From an uncultured Selenomonas sp. (GTDB lineage: Bacteria; Bacillota; Negativicutes; Selenomonadales; Selenomonadaceae), in the NCBI GenBank assembly GCA_938045435.1, contig CALIBA010000266.1:1-7295 (forward strand): a stretch of DNA of 7,295 nucleotides, in the 5' to 3' direction. The first letter of the stretch is position 1. Each line of letters opens with the position of its first letter. The translations under genes were made by a program, and so were the position numbers. Below are positions 1 through 5,409 of this stretch, piece by piece. The notes beneath the pieces are model-generated. The model saw nothing but the letters and a program-made list of their open reading frames with translations. It ran no database searches and was not told the DNA's origin.

Positions 1-398
1 CAGATGCAAACTTACAGGTACGTGGGGCGCTGCTTGATCGGAGTGTAAAGACGTTTCGTGGGACATTGGATTTCATCGAGGGGGCGCGTGGTTCGTCCGG
101 CAAAGAGGATGAGGAGGTCACAATACTCTCTCCGCATGCGCGCAACCGCAGCGTTCCTCTCATGCTCTCGCATGAGGGAGATGTGGATGGACATCATGCG
201 GTTAGCATTGGGAAGATCGATGCGAACAAACTTTTCTATCTGATGAGCCGTGGCCTCAATGAGCGCGATGCACAGAAGCTCATCGTTGAGGCATCGTTTG
301 AGCCCGTGCTTTCGCGCATCGGGAGCGAGACACTGCGCACTGAGATTGGCGCTTATTTGGAAGGGAGGCTTTCCGGTGGCAGCCAGCAAGAGTTTTAA
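1..398 (+). CDS. sufD: SufB/SufD-family Fe-S cluster assembly protein, C-terminal part (probably SufD)
   Basis: This is the last 131 residues of a SufB/SufD-type scaffold component. The 5' end lies outside the window and the reading frame begins at base 3. SufD works with SufB and the ATPase SufC in the cytoplasm to assemble Fe-S clusters. The visible part has the family's C-terminal beta-helix and tail: a stretch reading SHEGDVDGHHAVSIGKID, then FYLMSRGLNERDAQKLIVEA. This aligns with the E. coli SufD segment KCSHGATVGRID followed by FYLRSRGINQQDAQ. The second histidine of GHHA (bases 195-197) aligns with the functionally important His360 of E. coli SufD. The residue aligned with the Cys of that CSHG motif is Gly here. 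The gene ends in TAA and overlaps sufS by 23 bp, so the two are likely co-translated. SufB and SufD share this tail, so SufB is the main alternative. Family membership is firm; the B-versus-D choice rests on operon position. Confidence 0.85.
   Translation, partial: DANLQVRGALLDRSVKTFRGTLDFIEGARGSSGKEDEEVTILSPHARNRSVPLMLSHEGDVDGHHAVSIGKIDANKLFYLMSRGLNERDAQKLIVEASFEPVLSRIGSETLRTEIGAYLEGRLSGGSQQEF
362..368 (+). promoter_or_regulatory. Ribosome binding site that fixes the GTG start of sufS
   Basis: AGGGAGG lies 7 nt before the GTG at 376, inside the end of the preceding suf gene. No comparable site precedes the upstream in-frame start at 250. The protein from GTG begins just before the SufS N-terminal helix, so this start is preferred. 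Confidence 0.75.
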
Positions 399-1620
399 TG
401 AGTATATACAAGATTTTCCCATTCTGCAAACAAAGATGAATGGCAGACCCATTGTCTACCTCGATAACGGCGCGACGACACAGAAGCCGGAGGCAGTCAT
501 CAAGGCGGTCGCGGACTATTGCACCTATTGGAATGCGAATCCGCACCGCGGTGCATATGAACTGTCCGTGAAGGCGACGGATATTTATGAGACAGCGCGC
601 ATGCGTACCCAGAAGTTCATCGGGGCGGCGCGGTCTGAGGAGATCATCTTTACCAAGAATGCCTCCGAGGCGCTGAATCTTGTTGCCTACAGCTACGGTC
701 GGTCGAACGTGCAGGCGGGTGACGAGATTGTCATCACTATTGCAGAGCATCACAGCAATCTCGTACCATGGCAGTTCGTTGCAAAGGCACGCGGCGCACA
801 GCTGAAATATATTTATCTTGAGGAGGACGGCAATCTGTCTGCAGCAGATATTGCCGCCCAAATCACAGAGCGGACAAAAATCGTTGCCGTCACACATGTA
901 TCGAATGTACTCGGGCTTGTCAACGATGTGAAGTTGATCGCCGACCGCGCCCATGCAGTCGGGGCAGTCGTTGTCGTGGATGGGTCACAGAGCGTACCGC
1001 ATATCGCGGTGGACGTACAAGCGATGGATGCAGACTTTTTTGCGTTTTCCGGACATAAGATGCTCTCGCCGATGGGGATTGGCGTACTCTATGGAAAATA
1101 TGATGTTCTAAGCGCAATGCCGCCGTTCCTCTTTGGCGGCGATATGATTGAGTATGTCGGGGAGCAGGAAACAACCTATGCGGAGCTACCGGCAAAGTTT
1201 GAGGCGGGAACGCAGAATGTCAGTGGTGCGGCAGGACTCATCGCAGCGATTGACTATCTTGAGAAGGTTGGTTTTGCGCGCATCGAATCAATTGAGCGCG
1301 ATCTGCTTTCCTATGCACTGCCAAAGCTGCGTGCACTCCCATTCGTGGAGCTTTATGGCTGTGACAGCAAACGTGATAACAAGACGGGCATCATTACGTT
1401 CAACGTGAAGGACATTCATCCACATGATGTATCGACCATCCTAGACAGTTACGGGGTCGCGATCCGTGCAGGCCATCACTGTGCACAGCCGTTGATGAAG
1501 TATCTTGGACAGAATGCCACATGTCGCGCGAGTTTCTACCTTTACAATACCCACGAGGATATTGATAAATTTATCGACGCATTGGAAAAGGTGAGAGGAG
1601 TGCTTGGTTATGCCGATTGA
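376..1620 (+). CDS. sufS: Cysteine desulfurase SufS (group II, PLP-dependent)
   Basis: SufS removes sulfur from L-cysteine, leaving alanine, and passes the persulfide to a sulfur acceptor, here most likely SufU. The protein is 414 aa, close to the usual 406-410. Near the N-terminus is YLDNGATTQKP. AEHHSNLVPW (His125/His126) is the segment that stacks on PLP. Lys228 in SGHKML forms the PLP Schiff base. The C-terminal RAGHHCAQP carries the catalytic Cys369 on the short loop typical of group II enzymes, and RASFYLYNT follows. The GTG start has a good ribosome binding site. The open frame continues upstream to 250, but that extension lies inside the previous gene and does not look like SufS. The gene overlaps the upstream suf gene by 23 bp and sufU by 11 bp. 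IscS/NifS is unlikely because those have a longer active-site loop. Confidence 0.97.
   Translation: MAASKSFNEYIQDFPILQTKMNGRPIVYLDNGATTQKPEAVIKAVADYCTYWNANPHRGAYELSVKATDIYETARMRTQKFIGAARSEEIIFTKNASEALNLVAYSYGRSNVQAGDEIVITIAEHHSNLVPWQFVAKARGAQLKYIYLEEDGNLSAADIAAQITERTKIVAVTHVSNVLGLVNDVKLIADRAHAVGAVVVVDGSQSVPHIAVDVQAMDADFFAFSGHKMLSPMGIGVLYGKYDVLSAMPPFLFGGDMIEYVGEQETTYAELPAKFEAGTQNVSGAAGLIAAIDYLEKVGFARIESIERDLLSYALPKLRALPFVELYGCDSKRDNKTGIITFNVKDIHPHDVSTILDSYGVAIRAGHHCAQPLMKYLGQNATCRASFYLYNTHEDIDKFIDALEKVRGVLGYAD
1593..1600 (+). promoter_or_regulatory. Ribosome binding site that fixes the ATG start of sufU
   Basis: GAGAGGAG inside the 3' end of sufS lies 9 nt before ATG 1610. An in-frame TTG at 1604 is only 3 nt from this site, too close for normal initiation, so ATG 1610 is chosen. 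Confidence 0.7.
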
Positions 1621-2068
1621 GGGAGTTGTCGCTCTCGATGAACTGTATACAGAGGTTATTGGGGAGCACAGTCGGTCACCGGAGAACAAGGGCACGTTGG
1701 ACACGGCGACTGTGCGTGAACGTGGGCACAATCCAAGCTGCGGTGATGAGATCACACTGGAACTTGAAATCGCGGATGGTGTGATTGCAGATGGTGCCTT
1801 CACAGGTGTTGGCTGTGCGATTTCACAGGCAAGCACGGACATTATGATCGATCTCCTGCGGGGAAAAACAGTTGAAGAGGCACATCGTTTAGCGCAGCTT
1901 TTTACGGCAATGATTAAGCGCGAGGTGACGGATGACGTGATGCTGGAGGAACTGGAAGAGGCCGTTGCACTAAAGAATATCTCGAATATGCCTGCGCGCG
2001 TGAAATGCGCGGTACTTTCATGGCATACACTAGAGGATATTCTCAGTGAGAAAAATACACAGCACTAA
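1610..2068 (+). CDS. sufU: SufU, zinc-dependent sulfurtransferase/scaffold of the SUF system
   Basis: SufU takes persulfide sulfur from SufS and relays it to the SufBCD machinery. In Gram-positive bacteria it is an IscU relative that binds zinc at the sulfur-transfer site. The protein is 152 aa. The three conserved cysteines and the aspartate are all present: Cys44 and Asp46 in NPSCGDEI, Cys69 in GVGCAIS, and Cys133 in ARVKCAVLSW. They correspond to Cys41, Asp43, Cys66 and Cys128 of B. subtilis SufU. The 63 residues between Cys69 and Cys133 exceed the roughly 42 found in IscU. This extra segment is a mark of SufU, and here it includes an acidic helix around DDVMLEELEEAVAL. The gene is translationally linked to sufS by an 11-bp overlap and is the last gene before a strong terminator. 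Confidence 0.96.
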   Translation: MPIEGVVALDELYTEVIGEHSRSPENKGTLDTATVRERGHNPSCGDEITLELEIADGVIADGAFTGVGCAISQASTDIMIDLLRGKTVEEAHRLAQLFTAMIKREVTDDVMLEELEEAVALKNISNMPARVKCAVLSWHTLEDILSEKNTQH

Positions 2069-2075
2069 AATATAA

Positions 2076-2112
2076 GGCTGCCACAGAAGAATGTTCTGCG
2101 GCAGCCGTTTTT
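2076..2112 (+). terminator. Intrinsic terminator of the suf operon
   Basis: GGCTGCC (2076-2082) pairs with GGCAGCC (2100-2106), and CAGAA (2084-2088) pairs with TTCTG (2094-2098) inside it. The only flaw is one A/C mismatch, giving a stem of about 12 bp with a 5-nt loop. GTTTTT follows directly. It begins 8 bp after the sufU stop codon. Confidence 0.93.
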
Positions 2113-2180
2113 CATAACATGGGGATGTTTCATAGCATATTCCTATCATTTTCATTGAGAGAACGAAGCAATAATATAGG

Positions 2181-2210
2181 TTGAAATACAGATGTGGATT
2201 GTGGTAGAAT
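2181..2210 (+). promoter_or_regulatory. Sigma-A type promoter for rsmD-coaD and the coiled-coil gene
   Basis: TTGAAA (2181-2186) is a good -35 box. An 18-bp spacer leads to TAGAAT (2205-2210), which is preceded by TGG, giving an extended -10 (TGGTAGAAT). The predicted transcript start is near 2217, leaving a leader of about 18 nt that holds the rsmD ribosome binding site. Its position after the suf terminator supports a new transcription unit. Confidence 0.72.
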
Positions 2211-2234
2211 AAAACAGTATTTGGGAGGAGTGGA

Positions 2235-2795
2235 ATGCGGATTATTACCGGCAGTGCGCGCGGTTCCCATCTTAAAGTTCCTGCGGGCAAGGGGACGAGG
2301 CCAACAGCTGACCGTACGCGAGAGGCTTTGTTCAGTATACTTGGCGAGCGTGTTTACGATGTCTGTGTGCTTGATCTCTTTGCAGGCACCGGTGCACTTT
2401 CCCTTGAAGCGCTTTCACGCGGAGCGCGGCATGCTGTTTTAATCGACCATGCGACCTATCCTGTCATGCTCGATAATGCACATCGAACGAAACTCTATGC
2501 AAAGACCGACATTCGCAGTGGAGACGTTTTTGTTCATATAGGGGGGTTTGCTCGAGAAGGGCGCAGTTTTGACCTTATATTTGCAGATCCTCCTTATGGG
2601 CAGGGACTAGAGATGCGTGTTCTTCAATCGGTGGGTATGGGGCATATTCTTGCAAAGCGTGGTCTTCTCATTATTGAGCAGGCAGCCAAGGTCGTGCCAA
2701 CACAACGCATCGGTCCTCTCGTACTTCTGCGTGAACGATGTTATGGTGCGGCGCGTATTTGCTTTTACGAATGGCAGGAGGTGCAGGACGGATGA
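2235..2795 (+). CDS. rsmD: 16S rRNA (guanine(966)-N2)-methyltransferase RsmD
   Basis: RsmD uses S-adenosylmethionine to methylate N2 of G966 (E. coli numbering) in 16S rRNA of the small ribosomal subunit. The protein is 186 aa, usual for the family. The N-terminus MRIITGSARGSHLKVP, followed by TRPTADRTREALFSIL, is the family signature. LDLFAGTGALSLEALSRGA (residues 46-64) is the SAM-binding motif I. Asp71 is the likely acidic residue of motif II. DPPY (residues 118-121) is the catalytic motif IV of N-methyltransferases. GGGAGG lies 6 nt before the ATG. The stop codon overlaps the coaD start as ATGA; this rsmD-coaD pairing is widespread in bacteria and supports both names. Confidence 0.95.
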   Translation: MRIITGSARGSHLKVPAGKGTRPTADRTREALFSILGERVYDVCVLDLFAGTGALSLEALSRGARHAVLIDHATYPVMLDNAHRTKLYAKTDIRSGDVFVHIGGFAREGRSFDLIFADPPYGQGLEMRVLQSVGMGHILAKRGLLIIEQAAKVVPTQRIGPLVLLRERCYGAARICFYEWQEVQDG

Positions 2796-3274
2796 GGCGG
2801 GCCGTTTTTGCCGGAAGCTTTGACCCCGTAACAACAGGCCATATTGACATCATTGAGCGGGCTGCTTCTATGTTTGATGAACTCATCGTCTGCATCTTTC
2901 ATAACATCCAGAAAGAGGGCTGTTTTCCACTGGATGACCGCGTTCGTTTTTTGCGGGAGGCAACGATGCACATTTCAAATGTGCGTGTGGATGTCTTTTC
3001 GGGATTGCTGACAGACTATATGAAACAGCAAAAAGCACGTGTGGTTGTGCGTGGATTACGCTCCGTGAAAGACTTTGAGTATGAGGAGAACCATGCGTCC
3101 ATGGTTCATCATCTGATGCCGGAAAGTGACACTATTTTTTTATTGACGCGCCCCGATCTAACCTTTGTCAGTTCCTCTGGTGTCAGAGAGCTGATCCGTT
3201 TTCGCGGACCGGTGAAAGGAATTGTACCGACGTCAGTAGAGCGGGCGATTTTAGAGCTATATAAGCGATCATGA
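2792..3274 (+). CDS. coaD: Phosphopantetheine adenylyltransferase (PPAT, CoaD)
   Basis: CoaD joins 4'-phosphopantetheine and ATP to make dephospho-CoA, the next-to-last step of coenzyme A synthesis. The protein is 160 aa, the normal size. GSFDPVTTGH contains the nucleotidyltransferase motif TxGH (residues 14-17). Lys41, Arg87 and Arg90 (RGLR) match E. coli Lys42, Arg88 and Arg91. VSSSGVR (126-132) is the C-terminal ATP-binding motif. The ATG overlaps the rsmD stop, and AGGAGGTG lies 8 nt upstream, so translation is probably coupled. An open frame continues upstream to 2738, but that part lies inside rsmD and lacks family sequence. The oddity is the segment after FEYE: ENHASMVHHLMPE replaces the E. 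coli MQLAHMNRHLMPE. His101 and Val105 stand where E. coli has Leu102 and Asn106, residues I recall as lining the pantetheine pocket. Confidence 0.95.
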   Translation: MRRAVFAGSFDPVTTGHIDIIERAASMFDELIVCIFHNIQKEGCFPLDDRVRFLREATMHISNVRVDVFSGLLTDYMKQQKARVVVRGLRSVKDFEYEENHASMVHHLMPESDTIFLLTRPDLTFVSSSGVRELIRFRGPVKGIVPTSVERAILELYKRS

Positions 3275-3320
3275 AGAGAAAGAAATGTTATAACAGCAGA
3301 CAGGAGAAGGAGTTTAGTTT

Positions 3321-3860
3321 ATGGCAGTAACGGACACGCTTAAGAAACTGGAAGATCTGGTGGCAGATGCCTCGCATCTCCCGTTCAGTGATAAGGCTCT
3401 TGTCAATGATGATGAGATCGTTCATCTTATAGAGGAGCTGCGCATGGATCTCCCCAAAGAGCTGAATCGTGCGACAGAGATTATGCAGGAGCAGGAGAAC
3501 ATCCTTGCGCGTGCAAGAGATGAAGCAAAGGATATCATCGACGCTGCTCAGGTGCGTGCAAATCAGCTTCTCGATGAAAACGAGATCGTCATTCAGGCAA
3601 AAGAGCGTGCACGTATCATTATGCAGCAGACGCAGGAACAGGCGCGGGATATTATGGAAGAGGCGCAGACGAATGCAACGCGTCTCCAGTCGGATGCAGA
3701 CGCATATGCAAATCAGGTGTTTGAACAGTTGATTGCACATGTTGGCAGCACATTCAAAGGCGTTCAGCAGGCAGAAACCGGCCTAAACCAAGCGATGAAT
3801 GTGCTGCGCACGGCAAAGGCACAGATGAATTCACCACAGGAAGATGCGCAGGAGCTTTGA
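3321..3860 (+). CDS. Coiled-coil protein resembling the DivIVA-like division factor SepIVA
   Basis: The protein is 179 aa, with no signal peptide and no membrane segment, so it is probably cytoplasmic. It has three parts. Residues 5-50 form a short N-terminal domain (LKKLEDLVADASHLP, then LVNDDEIVHLIEELRMDLPKEL). Residues 51-135 are an Ala/Glu/Gln/Arg-rich helix with repeats such as ARDEAKDII and EQARDIMEEA, as expected of a long coiled coil. Residues 136-179 are a less regular tail. Such proteins are often labelled ATPase or V-type ATPase subunit H because of the coiled coil; no nucleotide-binding motif is visible, so that label is not supported. From recall, mycobacterial SepIVA begins similarly (LDELxxLVEEA, then LxxIxxxLPxEL) and also lies between coaD and a DUF177 gene. 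A role in division or envelope growth is inference. AAGGAG lies 8 nt before the ATG, 46 bp after coaD. Confidence 0.85.
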   Translation: MAVTDTLKKLEDLVADASHLPFSDKALVNDDEIVHLIEELRMDLPKELNRATEIMQEQENILARARDEAKDIIDAAQVRANQLLDENEIVIQAKERARIIMQQTQEQARDIMEEAQTNATRLQSDADAYANQVFEQLIAHVGSTFKGVQQAETGLNQAMNVLRTAKAQMNSPQEDAQEL

Positions 3861-3904
3861 TTGCGTAACCTAGATATTTTAGGGGAACGCTTCGGCAGCA
3901 CTTC

Positions 3905-3933
3905 TTGACAATGCGAAAAAGCGCCGCTATAAT
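3905..3933 (+). promoter_or_regulatory. Perfect-consensus sigma-A promoter for the DUF177-rpmF unit
   Basis: TTGACA (3905-3910), exactly 17 bp, then TATAAT (3928-3933): every base and the spacing match the consensus. The predicted transcript start is near 3940, only about 11 nt before the ATG at 3951. No terminator separates it from the coiled-coil gene, so read-through from the upstream promoter is also likely. Confidence 0.88.
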
Positions 3934-3950
3934 GTGAAAGGTCATGCGTT

Positions 3951-4448
3951 ATGATGAAATTGGATGTTGTTGCGGCGTCTTTTGTACCTGGTACAAGTCG
4001 TGCGTTTCAATTTACAGTGCCTCCTGAAGCTCTCTTGGGGGAAGACGCAGAGCAGTTTTGCCATGATATTTCTGTCTCAGGAACTGTGGTGAACACGGGA
4101 CAGGCATTTCGTGTCATGGGATCTGTTACAACATGCAAGGAATTTGTCTGCGACCGTTGCCTTGAAAAAGGCAGGCGAGATATTGCGTATGATTTTTCTG
4201 AAGACTATACAAAGACTCCGGGAGAAACGGATGAGGCTTCCCTATTTGATGGCGAATCTATCGTTATAGACAGTCTTGTACGTGATACTCTTCTTGTCGC
4301 TGAGCCGTTGCGTGAGCTATGTAAGCCAAATTGCAAAGGACTTTGTCCAGTTTGTGGACAGAACCTAAACGAGGGACAATGTCATTGTGATACATTTGTG
4401 CCAGACCCTCGCTTGGCGGCTTTAGAGAGTCTGTTGGCAAAGAGCTAA
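3951..4448 (+). CDS. DUF177 (YceD-family) protein, cysteine-rich
   Basis: This 165-aa protein belongs to the DUF177/YceD family, whose genes almost always sit beside rpmF. In E. coli and plants the family is linked to 23S rRNA and ribosome maturation, but its molecular action is not settled. The C-terminal signature is clear: CKPNCKGLCPVCGQNLNEG (residues 124-142), then CHC and DPRLAALESLL. CDRC lies at 67-70. Cys62, 67, 70, 124, 128, 132, 135, 144 and 146 suggest metal binding, as in many Firmicute members. The start is ambiguous between adjacent ATG codons at 3951 and 3954. The only ribosome binding site candidate, AAAGG (3937-3941), is 9 nt from the first and overlaps the predicted transcript start. 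The stop codon lies next to the rpmF ribosome binding site. Confidence 0.93.
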   Translation: MMKLDVVAASFVPGTSRAFQFTVPPEALLGEDAEQFCHDISVSGTVVNTGQAFRVMGSVTTCKEFVCDRCLEKGRRDIAYDFSEDYTKTPGETDEASLFDGESIVIDSLVRDTLLVAEPLRELCKPNCKGLCPVCGQNLNEGQCHCDTFVPDPRLAALESLLAKS

Positions 4449-4454
4449 GGAGGT
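4447..4454 (+). promoter_or_regulatory. Strong ribosome binding site that fixes the TTG start of rpmF
   Basis: AAGGAGGT is a near-perfect match to the 16S rRNA 3' end. It overlaps the DUF177 stop codon and is 9 nt before TTG 4464. No in-frame ATG or GTG lies between it and the AVPKRK sequence that begins L32 proteins. Confidence 0.9.
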
Positions 4455-4463
4455 GTATCTGGA

Positions 4464-4643
4464 TTGGCAGTACCAAAGAGAAAGACGTCGAAAGCACGCC
4501 GTGATCGACGCCGTGCGAACTGGAAGCTTACTGTACCACACTATGTTTCGTGCCCACAGTGTCATGAGCCAAAACTTCCACATCATGTATGCATGGAGTG
4601 TGGTTATTATGATGGCAAACCAGTAGCCGAGGCGGCTGAATAA
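4464..4643 (+). CDS. rpmF: 50S ribosomal protein L32 (bL32), zinc-ribbon form
   Basis: L32 is a small protein of the large ribosomal subunit. The product is 59 aa, the usual size. It begins (M)AVPKRKTSKARRDRRRANW, the diagnostic L32 N-terminus, with VPHYVSCPQC following. Cys30, Cys33, Cys43 and Cys46 form two CxxC pairs, the Cys4 zinc-binding form often called C+. A cysteine-free paralog replaces this form under zinc shortage in some bacteria; none is in this window. The start codon is TTG, and a strong ribosome binding site lies just upstream. The gene is 15 bp after DUF177 and ends 12 bp before a terminator hairpin. The product of TTG initiation is expected to begin with Met. Confidence 0.97.
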   Translation: MAVPKRKTSKARRDRRRANWKLTVPHYVSCPQCHEPKLPHHVCMECGYYDGKPVAEAAE

Positions 4644-4655
4644 GAAAACAAACTC

Positions 4656-4696
4656 AAATTGCTGCAAGAAGTAGTGTGCTTTTTGCAGCAATTTTT
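4656..4696 (+). terminator. Intrinsic terminator after rpmF
   Basis: AAATTGCTGCAA (4656-4667) is fully complementary to TTGCAGCAATTT (4683-4694). A few further weaker pairs (one G/T, two A/T, one G/C) reach a 7-nt loop. The T run ends at 4696. The A-rich left arm means the hairpin could also act in the opposite direction, although no minus-strand gene is seen nearby. Confidence 0.93.
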
Positions 4697-4706
4697 ATAT
4701 GCCCCC

Positions 4707-4735
4707 TTGCATTTTTTTTTAGTACCTAGTATAAT
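4707..4735 (+). promoter_or_regulatory. Promoter of the fapR-plsX-fabH operon
   Basis: TTGCAT (4707-4712), a 17-bp spacer containing a long T run, then TATAAT (4730-4735). The predicted transcript start is near 4742, giving a leader of about 80 nt before fapR. The -10 box is inside the first FapR-type operator, which is how FapR-controlled promoters are usually arranged. Confidence 0.78.
4718..4735 (+). promoter_or_regulatory. FapR operator 1, over the -10 box
   Basis: TTTAGTACCTAGTATAAT matches the conserved half of the FapR operator as I recall it from B. subtilis (TTAGTACCT, centre of a TTAGTA-N5-TACTAA dyad). The second half-site is weak because it doubles as the -10 box. Binding would block RNA polymerase; malonyl-CoA would release FapR. 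Confidence 0.8.
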
Positions 4736-4753
4736 GTTTTCTGTTTCAAGGAT

Positions 4754-4771
4754 ATTACATTAGGTACTAAA
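4754..4771 (-). promoter_or_regulatory. FapR operator 2, inverted, in the transcribed leader
   Basis: Read on the minus strand this is TTTAGTACCTAATGTAAT. It shares its first 11 bases with operator 1 and its last four (TAAT). It lies about 12 nt inside the predicted transcript, 36 bp centre to centre from operator 1 in opposite orientation. It may act as a second FapR dimer site or a roadblock. Only this arm is transcribed from the promoter, so the pair is a DNA signal and not an RNA hairpin. Confidence 0.7.
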
Positions 4772-4821
4772 GTTTAGAGTACATTGACATAATAATATGA
4801 GAGGCTGCGGGGGGTGGTGTG

Positions 4822-5376
4822 ATGACGGAAAAAAAACGAAAGAGACAGGAAGCGCTCGTTCGCGCAGTGCAGAAAGAACCTTTCCTGACGGATGAAACGC
4901 TGGCAAAAAAACTGTCTGTCAGCGTGCAGACCGTACGCCTTGACCGCACGGAGTTAGGAATTCCGGAGCTGCGTGCACGTGTCCGTACCCTTGCTGAGAA
5001 TGCACGGGATAAAGTACGTGCCATCCCCCATGCAGAAGTAGTCGGTGATCTGCTTTCCCTTGATCTTGGACACACAGGCACTTCGGTGCTTAAAGTGACA
5101 GAGGATCTTCTTTTTGTGGACTCAGATATTGCACGTGGAACAGCGCTTTTTTCGCAGGCAAATTCACTTGCACTGGCTGTGGTAGATGCTCCTATTGCGA
5201 TGACAGGCGTTGCCAATGTAAAGTATAAAGAACCCATTCACAAAGGGGCTGCTGTTATCGCACATGCGGAAATTGTCAAAACACGTGGAAATAAAATCTT
5301 TGTTTGGGTTAAAACATATCTGGAAGAAAGAGAAGTTTTTCGAGCAAAGTTTATCGTTGTGTCGTTGGAGAAATGA
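4822..5376 (+). CDS. fapR: FapR, malonyl-CoA-responsive repressor of fatty-acid and phospholipid genes
   Basis: FapR represses lipid-synthesis genes and is released from DNA by malonyl-CoA (or malonyl-ACP), tying gene expression to supply of the fatty-acid precursor. The protein is 184 aa; B. subtilis FapR is 188. Residues 1-50 form the N-terminal DeoR-like helix-turn-helix (KRKRQEALVRAV, then LTDETLAKKLSVSVQTVRLD and ELGIPELR). A linker helix follows. Residues from about 70 form the hotdog-fold effector domain. The segment IARGTALFSQANSLALAV (from residue 103) aligns with the B. subtilis malonyl-binding stretch; Arg106, Gly107 and Asn114 are kept. The start is ATG 4822, with a GTG directly before it, and a G-rich ribosome binding site at about 4808-4817. 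Operators in its own leader predict autoregulation. plsX follows 33 bp downstream. Confidence 0.95.
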   Translation: MTEKKRKRQEALVRAVQKEPFLTDETLAKKLSVSVQTVRLDRTELGIPELRARVRTLAENARDKVRAIPHAEVVGDLLSLDLGHTGTSVLKVTEDLLFVDSDIARGTALFSQANSLALAVVDAPIAMTGVANVKYKEPIHKGAAVIAHAEIVKTRGNKIFVWVKTYLEEREVFRAKFIVVSLEK

Positions 5377-5382
5377 TAGAAT
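5374..5382 (+). promoter_or_regulatory. Possible internal promoter before plsX (extended -10 only)
   Basis: TGATAGAAT, starting in the fapR stop codon, is an extended -10 very like the TGGTAGAAT before rsmD. No good -35 box stands at the proper distance upstream. It could give FapR-independent plsX-fabH transcription, but this is weak evidence. Confidence 0.3.
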
Positions 5383-5409
5383 CACATTCATGGAAGAAGG
5401 GAGTGCGGA

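Noticed and set aside
250..375. Upstream extension of the sufS frame
   Set aside because: It lies inside the preceding suf gene, has no SufS-like sequence and would make the enzyme 42 residues too long; GTG 376 has a proper ribosome binding site.
280..954. Long minus-strand open frame (224 codons) opposite sufS
   Set aside because: It lies wholly antisense to a gene with full SufS motifs, resembles no family I recognise and has no clear ribosome binding site; it is a shadow of the coding strand.
2030..2290. Minus-strand open frame across the sufU-rsmD intergenic region
   Set aside because: It runs through a terminator hairpin, a promoter and the starts of two plus-strand genes, and its product shows no recognisable features.
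2738..2791. Upstream extension of the coaD frame
   Set aside because: The stretch is the end of rsmD in another frame; CoaD proteins begin just before the GSFDP motif, and ATG 2792 is well placed behind AGGAGGTG.
3864..3885. Possible terminator CCTA...TAGG after the coiled-coil gene
   Set aside because: Only 4 bp of stem and no T run follow it.
4718..4771. RNA hairpin or riboswitch formed by TTTAGTACCTA and its inverse copy
   Set aside because: The predicted transcript starts near 4742, after the left arm, so the arms cannot pair in the main RNA; FapR binding explains the repeats better.
4784..4798. TTGACA at 4784-4789 followed by TAATAT, as a second fapR promoter
   Set aside because: The TTGACA has no -10 box at 16-18 bp downstream (GC-rich there), and TAATAT is only 3 bp away with no -35 at the right distance upstream.
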